Of a DNA stretch of 64,000 nucleotides, positions 57,368-64,000 are shown piece after piece (within the stretch, counting starts at the first letter, position 1; each line of letters begins with the position of its first letter). A program made the translations under genes and the position numbers. The stretch is from Russula earlei (lineage: Eukaryota > Basidiomycota > Agaricomycetes > Russulales > Russulaceae): contig JAGFNK010000204.1 of assembly GCA_025769875.1 (NCBI GenBank), positions 22,339 through 86,338 of the forward strand, written 5' to 3'. The notes beneath the pieces were generated by a model. The model saw nothing but the letters and a program-made list of their open reading frames with translations. It made no database searches and had not been told where the DNA came from.

Positions 57368-58306
57368 TCAGGGGTAGAACATTAGTCCTAGTTGCTCCCT
57401 GAATTTGAGGAACTTGACGCGACCAAGGTTCTTGGTGAACATGTCGGCTGGGTTATTAGCCCCTTCAATAAAGAATAGCTCCACCTGTTTATTTTGTATG
57501 ACTTCACAAATGAAGTGATAGCGCAAATCAATGTGTTTGATGCGCTTTTCTTGCACAGGGTTGGAGGCTAGGAATATTGAGCCTTGGTTATCACCGAACA
57601 GCGGGATAGGAGCAAGATTGATGCCAAGTTTTGTTAGTAAGGATTTAATCCAAACTAACTGTCTGCTCGTATCAGAGAGCGACATGTACTCGGCTTCAGT
57701 GGAGGAGAGTGCGACTGTTTTCTGCGCTCGTGAGTTCCACGAAAATATTGCTCCAGCCAGGTTCACCATATAGCCTGTAGTGGACTTCCGATTAGTCGGA
57801 TCAGAAGCCCAGTCAGAGTCGGCATATGCCATTAAACCACCATTGGATGGTCCATCATAGACCAAGGCATAATTGGCGGTTCCCAAGAGGTATCGGCAAA
57901 TATAGTATGCACGATTTAAATGATCCTCTGAGGGATTGGCAGCATGTTGCGACAACTTTGTGACAGCAAAGGCTATGTCTGGACGCGTTCCAAGCATTAT
58001 GTATAGGAGTGATCCTATAACCTGCTGGAATTTTGACCGCAAGGCTGGGTCAGCAGCGGAAGTGTTGGGAGAGGGGTGATAGCCCTCTGGTAGCGGAGTA
58101 GGAGCAGGGTTTGCGTTAAGCAAGTCGAAACGCTGCAGCACTTTCTGTAGATATTCAGTCTGGTCCAGATGTATCTGGCCGGACTTGCGTTGAATGCGCA
58201 TGCGTAGAAATTCTTGGGCATCGCCCAGATCTCGACATTCCCAGAGCTTCATAAAGCGCTCCTTTGTTTTATTGATTTGTTTTTTGTCTGCTCCAAAGAA
58301 GAGCAC
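57368..58306 (-). pseudogene. Copia element 2 reverse transcriptase end and RNase H
   Basis: 312 residues. It opens at the second half of the catalytic site: the residues VYVDDVLFFGADKKQ span a one-base shift at about 58322, so the frame before it ends early. Then IGSLLYIMLGTRPDIAFAV, YADSDWASDPTNRKSTTGY, TVALSSTEAEYMSLSD and DNQGSIFLASNP (RNase H Asp and Glu residues visible), finishing HFICEVIQNKQVELFFIEG and NPADMFTKNL. Complete at its C-terminus. Confidence 0.85.
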
Positions 58307-58310
58307 ATCA

Positions 58311-59463
58311 TCAACATAGACGATAGGCTATGATGCTCTTGTCTTTACTAACAAAGAGCCCAGAGTCAGACATAAGGCGAATAAGGCCGAGCGAGGCCAT
58401 GGACTTGTCAAGGGCTTTCCACCAAGCAAGTGCCGCTTGCTTGAGTCCATATATTGCGCGTTTAAGGCGCATGACTTTACGCTCTTGGCCTTTTATTTTG
58501 AAGCCTTCAGGCTGCTCCATATAGAGCTCTTCATCAAGCTCACCATAGAGAAAGGCAGTCTTGACGTCTAGTCCGCTAATGTGCCAGTTTTTGAGCGCTG
58601 CGAGCGCAATCATCAGGCGGACTGTCTCAAACCGTACCACGGGTGAGAATATTTCGTCATAGTCAATGCCTTCTACTTGGGAGAAGCCTTTGGCGACTAG
58701 TCTGGCTTTTTTATGACCATCAGACTTAAGGTCGAATACCCATCTGTTTTTAATTATTTTGTGATCCTTGGGAGGATCGAACTAACTCGAAGACTTTGCG
58801 TCTGCAGAGGGATTCCAACTCCTCGCGACAAGCATCTTTCCACTCCTTTTGGAGTTCACTTGGCATTCGCAGAATGTCCCTAAAGGTCCATTCGCAAATC
58901 TTCGCAGTATCAGGTGCATCTGAACTTAGTGGAACTGCTTGGGCGAGCAGATAGTTCAGAAATTTGACTCCCCCTTCCCTTGCAAGACGTAGAATGTCTT
59001 CTACCTCATCCTCAGAGGCTTGCGGCGGTTGATCGTCAAGGACGACAGGAGGGTAAGGGCCTGGGGTGGCCGATCCTGACGTACTACCCTCACCGGAGCT
59101 ACCGGGTTGGTTTTCTGTCATTGTTCTCCATGTGCGTGTGCGCCGAACGTCTTTTTCCACTTCTGTGGGGTGTCTGCATTCACCATAGACGTTGCCTGGA
59201 CGGGTAGGTACTTTCCTCAACCGCTGAGACCTTCGAAGAGGTACAGGCTCTTCAACGGGAGGAGGGGACGGTGTAGGAGGGACGGGCGTTTGCTCACGTT
59301 CCTCTTCTTGTGGCGCCTGTATAGGCTGCTCATCGTCCTCACTTTTAATTGTAGGGAATGGGTCGTCAACACCAGGAATGGTGTCTTCGACAGGTTGTTG
59401 CGGTAGTTCCTCACGCGGTTCATTAATCCAGCGTGGTACCTTTAGGTGCGCGCTTTGTCGCAT
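58311..59463 (-). pseudogene. Copia element 2 linker and reverse transcriptase start
   Basis: A Pro/Glu-rich linker (PVPPTPSPPPVEEPVPLRRS, RTWRTMTENQPGS) ends at RKVFELV. One extra base near 58776 shifts the frame, after which DPPKDHKIIKNRWVFDLKSD, ARLVAKGFSQVEGIDYDEIF, DVKTAFLYGELDEELYMEQP and RAIYGLKQAALAWWKALDKS follow. These are the classic Copia transcriptase motifs. It ends at another one-base shift just before the YVDD motif. Confidence 0.85.
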
Positions 59464-60786
59464 TTGGGGTACAGGGTCTCATCGTACAGGGCGGTAGCAT
59501 TTGTGTAAAGCGTATTATTAGGGAGCCTCATAAAGAGTGAGGCTTTGATCCCCTCAGTATGACCAAGGTAGATCATAAGCTCGCTTTTGGGCGAAAGCTT
59601 ATTGACTCGACGCTTTTCTGGTATGTGCACATATGCACCGCAACCAAATACTCTGAGGTGTGAGATATCAGGGACCTCGTTCTTTAGGACTTCGTAGGGT
59701 GTACGCCATTGAAGGCGTCTGGCAGGTGTCCTATTGTAACAGTGTGTCCCATGATTCACTGCAAATTCCCACCAGGAGGGAGGTAGACAAGCTTCAAGGC
59801 GCATTGCCTGAGCTTTGTCCATTACAGTGCGCATAAAGCGCTCTGCGCGTCCATTCTGTTGTGGAGTGTATGGGGCACTTTGCAGGATTTTAATTCCTTC
59901 GTCCTTTAGGACGTTATCAAAGGCCTCGGACTTGTACTCTCCGCCAGCATCGGACATCCACTCTTTGATTCCTGCTTTGTATTGGTTCTTGACCATAGCA
60001 AGGAATTGTTTGACGGCCATTATGGTCGACTTTTTATTTTTTAAGAGTGTGATCCATGCATAGGAGGAATAATCGTCAATGAAGCTGACGAAATATTCGT
60101 ACTTATGATACGACTTCACAGGGAAACTCTTAAGGTCCGAGTGAATACGCTCGAACGGTGCGGAAGCACGAGTTTCAGAAGGGGGGTGCACAGATGCAGG
60201 CATCTTGCCTTGCGCGCAGCCAGGACATACCGGCTGTTCCTGAGGGATTTTCAGGTCTTCAGGGAGACCCTTGGTATGTGTCTTAGCACGTGTTACGACA
60301 TCCTTAGATGGGTGGCCAAGGCGTCGGTGTATGACATCATAATCTACCGCGTAGATAAGAGAATGCGCTTGCGCGCTTTCAATTGAGGCGTCTAACCAAT
60401 ATGTGGTTTGACCCGGGAATAAGGGGTAAGAGGACAGGATTATACTGTCCGTCCTCTCGTAGGGAAATATGATTTCTATTCCCTAATGCATGCATCCCTT
60501 GTTGTAAAAACTCCCCCATAGATAATATCCGAGTGTTAATTTTCGGAATATAGAGAACAGGAGAAATGCGCGTGACAACCGTTTTAGGAGTTGACAGTGT
60601 GCCGAAGCAACACAGCGCCTTTGCCTTCCACATATATAGTGTTATCGGCAGTTTTAACAGGGGATCTTTCGTGCGGCAAAGCCGGCGTATACTCTATAAA
60701 GTCTTTTATTTCGAAGGTGAAGTGTGTGGACGCGCCAGAGTCAAGGAGCCATAAGGGATCCCATTTTACTCAAGTCGTGCTTTCCT
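59442..60786 (-). pseudogene. Copia element 2 protease and integrase
   Basis: Protease with LLDSGASTHFTFEIKDF near 60745. The pre-integrase zinc motif runs HRRLGHPSKDV to CPGCAQGKMP (about 60345-60205). The integrase core DDE is visible as HSDLKSFPV, WMSDAGGEYKSEAF and NGRAERFMRTVM, followed by the LRVFGCGAYVHIPEKRRVNK region. The part from 60203 to 59442 is one open frame of 253 residues. The protease to zinc-finger stretch contains at least two breaks near 60.6-60.4 kb. Confidence 0.82.
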
Positions 60787-62230
60787 CTACATCTCGAACA
60801 AGTTTTTGTTACATTCACTTTGAAGGGAAGTAGTCCCTTCGCTAATTTGTACATCATATGATACAAGCGAACACTTATTAAACATATCTAACCCGCTTAG
60901 GGGCTGGGGAGATGCTAATAGGTTCTTTAGCGAGTGAAAGGAGAGAGGGAGGCGCACGCACGCTTTGTTATCTTCAGGGTCACTGCCCCAATCAAGCGCT
61001 TCATCTGACGGAGTCGGAGCACGCTCAGGGGTGGCAGCACCTTCTGGGATACCGTCATATATGTCAAATAAATCCGACGTGTTTGTTTGCGCGAAGTCGC
61101 CATCGTCCTGGTCCATAGGCTCAGGGACGGGCAACGGTAATTTGAGTGCACTTGATGAGGCAGCGGATTGAGTCAAGATCCGCTGCTTGAGGGTCTTGAC
61201 TGTCTGTATAGTGGGAGTTACCCCAAGATTGTCAGCAAGATCAAGCGCTTTGTTTAAGGCCTTGTAAGGGCCGTGAGTGCGTTTGCGAGGGTCAGTCGCA
61301 GTCGGGACGGTACGTTGTTGGATCCCCGAAGGACCCAGATGGGCGATGGTGGTAATGGTCGGGAGTGGGAGTGCGGCAACGTCCGCAATGTGGGAGTGTC
61401 CGGGACCATGGCTGCTATCAGCCTTCTCCTTGCCTTTCCCTTTTCCTTTGCCACCGCGCTTGCCGCGCTGGCGCTTATCCTTATCTTCATCGCGCTTGGG
61501 CTTATTGCCCTGCTGCTGATTGGAGAAGGAAGGGTCACCGTGCTTGCGCTTGACAGCTGAAAGCTTCTGCGCGCTGTGCTTCTTGCTTGTTCCACGATTG
61601 ATCTCAGTTTGATATTGAGAGATAATAGCTTCTCGGACGTGAGATGGACTAAGATCGGTTAGATCATAGTTCTGAGTGACAATGTGGACAAGCATTTCCC
61701 ATTTCGGGGGAATAGCTGCAAGCATGATGAGCGCCTGTAAGGCGTCAGGAATGATAAGGGAGGATGCGGTGAGGCGCTGGAACGCAGCGTGTATCCGATC
61801 CATTTGAGAGCCAGGGTGCTGGCTCGGGTTAATGCGAATGGAAATGGCTTCTTTGAAGTCCTTATAGATGCTGGTGGTAGTCGCCGTACCATAAAGGGTA
61901 TCAAGGCGATTCCAGATTGTCTCAGCGTTATCTAAAGACGTAAGATCTTGTTGGATCGCGATGCTCGATCTAAGGACCATATGACCAACTGCCATATCAT
62001 TCCCTTTGTTCCATTCTTTCAGAGCTGCCTTGAGCGACAGCCTGGGCAGCAATCTCTTCGGCAAGAGGTGCCTGAGGAAGGGCAGGGACAGTAGGCAGTT
62101 CAAAAGTGCCATTGCAATAACCCCACAGTCCAACGGACATGAGGTAGGCTTTCATAGCCTTTGACCAAATACCATAGTTTGCGCCATCGAGGATGGGGAC
62201 AACAGGGGCAGAGGGTTGAGACGACGACAT
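60787..62230 (-). pseudogene. Copia element 2 gag, one frameshift
   Basis: Starts at ATG 62230 (ILDGANYGIWSKAMKAYLMS), about 170 bp inside the 5' LTR. A frame change near 62010-62030 moves it to the long frame NKGNDMAVGHMVLRSSIAIQ, AETIWNRLDTLYGTATTTSI and PSHVREAIISQYQTE (UBN2-type gag). A very basic Lys/Arg/Gly stretch (KGKGKGKEKADSSHG) stands where a CCHC zinc knuckle is usual. I see no Cys there, so this gag may bind nucleic acid through its basic tract. Confidence 0.8.
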
Positions 62231-62371
62231 TGTAGCTGTTAGAAGAGGGCTTAGAGGTCGTCAGTAAGAGTATTGTATTCAAACAAGCCAACATAGTCTC
62301 CCCATAGGGTAGACTAGCTCGCCGCAGCATGCAGGCTTCAGGGATGCTTCGCCATCGTTGCAGCCGATGAA

Positions 62372-62398
62372 GGCGCATGGCTTGCAGGGCCCATAACC
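62372..62398 (-). other. Primer-binding site of Copia element 2
   Basis: On the minus strand directly after the 5' LTR reads GGTTATGGGCCCTGCAAGCC. Its complement contains GGGCCCATAACC, i.e. a CAT anticodon in an initiator-tRNA-like loop. This suggests priming by an internally cut initiator Met tRNA, as known for Drosophila copia, rather than by a tRNA 3' end. The tRNA identity is inferred. Confidence 0.5.
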
Positions 62399-62783
62399 TG
62401 TTGCGCAGCATAGAGCGCAGCTAACAGGCCAAGCAACCCACCTTAGAGGTTGTGCTAATGCTCAAGTGATATTGGGGTGTAGAGCGATATGTATACTCGT
62501 CTACAAGTATGGTATTTATACCTCTATGACCCAGGGGTGTTCCTAAGTCCAAAAGAGGTGACTACAGGTGTCCACTATATCGTGCATTAAGTGACGCATG
62601 ATGTGGAATCGTTCTAGACGCAGCATAAGGCTGCATCTTGTGATAGATAGCGTACTATGCGTAACCCTATTGCCATAAGCGCATATACTAAAGTTCTGTC
62701 TAACACGTAACATCTGTGAGCGGATCTTGAACCTTGTATGAAGGTCTTCGCCTTCTTTGATCCGTTCGGGTTCCGGTTCAACA
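62399..62783 (-). repeat. Copia element 2, 5' LTR
   Basis: 385 bp. Six substitutions relative to the 3' LTR, no indels. Confidence 0.95.
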
Positions 62784-62788
62784 AGTGC

Positions 62789-63119
62789 CAGGCATGCACA
62801 TCAGCAACTCCATCATCTCATCTGGCCTCGCATTCTGCTATGGATTCAGACACAACGCTCACAGACACATCAAGCAGGCAGTTTTCCCTGATCCACACCT
62901 ACCCACCCGCGCCTACTCCACCCAGTGCCATCATACCACTGCCATCTCTGAGCACGGTGCACACAAAGCTCGACCAGCTTGCTCAACATTGTCTTATGAT
63001 CTTGCACTTCATACTGTCACTGTGCACTCATGCTACTGCCACTCCTGTCTCCAAGGGGCTGTTTTCTAGATTGGATTCAAATCCTTTCTATATCCAGCAA
63101 GTCAACCTCCACCTCCATT
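62789..63119 (+). other. Segment right of Copia element 2, unrecognised
   Basis: Overlapping Ser/Thr/Pro-rich plus-strand frames (THSSRQ-type sequence) carry no similarity I recognise to the F-box gene. Homology resumes at LEFKGVHKYLEDLV near 63150. Confidence 0.35.
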
Positions 63120-63780
63120 CACACGCTCTTCCACACACTCACACAACTTGAATTCAAAGGTGTTCACAAGTACTTGGAGGACTTAGTGGCCCAAATTGAG
63201 GCTCTCCTTCTCAGCAGACTCTATGTAACATTTTCCATGGACCTCAACTTTATCCTCCCACAACTCCACCGGTTGATCAGTCAAGCAGAATTGTTCAATT
63301 TATGTGACAGAGCAACCGTGCACACTTTTGGTCATGGAATTGAATTCACAATTTCCAAAGGACGAATCAGCTTCTGGAGTTCTCAGCTGCAGAGAGTTGG
63401 ATTGGCAGCTTGCATCGCTAGCCCAGGTCTGCAACTCATACTTTCCCTTTCTCTCCACTTTAGTAAAGCTTGACATCATGGACGATAATGTTCCTCAATC
63501 ACACTGGAAAGATGACGTGGAAACCACTCAATGGCCAGAACTCCTGGTCCCGTTCACTGCTATGAAGGATCTGTGCCTAACCCATCAAGTCATGCCACAT
63601 GTCTGCCAAGCCCTGGAAGAGCTCATGGGAGAAAGAGTAACAGAAGTCTTATGCACACTCCAGAACATTTTCTTGGAGGGCCTTGAGCCATTGGGATCAG
63701 TTCCGAAATATATTGAGTGATTTGTTGCCATGCAAAAACTCTCTGGTCACCCTGTGGCTGTCCATCTTGGTGTGAGCAAG
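63120..63780 (+). pseudogene. F-box-type gene copy, 3' portion
   Basis: EFKGVHKYLEDLVAQIEA, MDLNFILPQLHRLI, then in another frame NVPQSHWKDDVETTQWPELL, CQALEELMGERVTEVLCTLQ and NIFLEGLEPLG correspond to EFKGVHEYLEDVMAWIDA, MDLDFHVPQLHRFI, HWKDDMESTQWLELL and LQNIFVEDLEPSG of the gene at 18.6-20.2 kb. At least one frame change occurs near 63.3 kb. A TGA at 63718-63720 precedes the conserved QKLSGHPVAVH end. Not functional as read. Confidence 0.75.
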
Positions 63781-64000
63781 ACTGGGTAGGATCAATGAGT
63801 TCTTTACATGCCCCATCTAATTGGCATCTGACATCGTTTATCATTTACCTCTTGTGCGATTGTCATTATTTGACTTGAGGCACCGTACCATTACACTTTT
63901 GCTCACTGCATCACTCCGACCTACCAAGCCACCCCTTCATCATTCACCATCATTTGCCACTGCCATATATGAGGGCTCACAGCCCACCTTGCCTTGCCTC

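Larger units (their letters stand above)
56934..62783 (-). mobile_element. Copia element 2, full length, AGTGC target duplication
   Basis: 5850 bp with two 385-bp LTRs and an exact duplication AGTGC (56929-56933 and 62784-62788). Coding is on the minus strand with all domains in Copia order: gag, protease, integrase, reverse transcriptase, RNase H. A primer site follows the 5' LTR, and the polypurine tract AAGGGGGAG precedes the 3' LTR (57319-57327). The LTRs differ at six positions, five being C/T or G/A at CpG. Three single-base frameshifts make it defective as read. It was inserted between the halves of the F-box copy. Confidence 0.95.
54692..64000. mobile_element. Large element or inverted duplication bounded by long terminal inverted repeats (right arm cut by window edge)
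   Basis: 54692-54791 matches the reverse complement of 63900-64000 at roughly nine of ten bases (shared GAGGCAAGGCAAGGTGGGC, TGTGAGCCCTCATATATGGC). The match begins at the last base of the window, so the arms extend outward: left of 54692 and beyond 64000. Between the arms lie an unrecognised degenerate region, an F-box gene copy in two parts, and the Copia element 2 insertion. Without the Copia the interval is about 3.4 kb. The family of the bounding element is unknown because no transposase is seen. Confidence 0.55.

Noticed and set aside
1..64000. Bacterial-type features (operons, ribosome binding sites, CRISPR)
   Set aside because: Spliced genes, LTR elements and fungal domains show a eukaryotic genome; no regularly spaced array of the CRISPR kind exists.

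Overview
The window looks like an Agaricomycete (mushroom-type basidiomycete) chromosome segment. The evidence is short introns of about 45-70 bp, an F-box protein of the mushroom type, a Goodbye-NACHT-ankyrin receptor, DUF6534-type membrane proteins, and a dense nest of Helitron, PIF/Harbinger, hAT-like, Copia and chromodomain Gypsy elements. The species cannot be named from this. No rRNA, tRNA or CRISPR was seen.

Layout. 1-1.6 kb holds a broken multi-exon gene of unknown family. 1764-9437 is a Harbinger-like element bounded by about 110-bp inverted termini and a TCA target duplication. It keeps an intact-looking Myb/SANT gene and the C-terminal part of a DDE transposase. The transposase N-terminus is replaced by a truncated Helitron Rep-helicase gene. 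10.3-12.1 kb carries a fold-back repeat and a hAT-like non-autonomous element with a perfect 8-bp target duplication. 12.2-34.3 kb is the gene-bearing part: a kinase-like protein, a nucleoside hydrolase relic, a fragment resembling fungal FYVE/RING-type proteins, a complete three-exon flavin monooxygenase, an F-box gene broken by a 142-bp tandem duplication, a large Goodbye-NACHT-ankyrin receptor gene broken by one stop and one frameshift, and two multi-pass membrane protein genes. Several long stretches hold nothing I recognise.

36.1-54.6 kb is a Gypsy chromovirus (minus strand) that served as a landing pad. One Copia element and at least six solo LTRs sit inside it, many with exact 5-bp target duplications, and some are themselves nested. 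54.7-64.0 kb starts with a long inverted repeat whose partner arm runs off the right edge. Between the arms is a second F-box gene copy, split into two parts that now flank a full-length Copia element (56934-62783, duplication AGTGC).

The repeats are visibly poor in CpG compared with the 10-34 kb part. The differences between paired LTRs are mostly CpG to TpG/CpA changes, and several stop codons in transposon genes are TGA where the family has CGA. This fits cytosine methylation followed by deamination. Decay appears graded, which together with nesting gives a relative order of insertions. Exon boundaries given here were worked out by eye from splice sites and reading-frame continuity. Coordinates of diverged repeats are approximate unless called exact.
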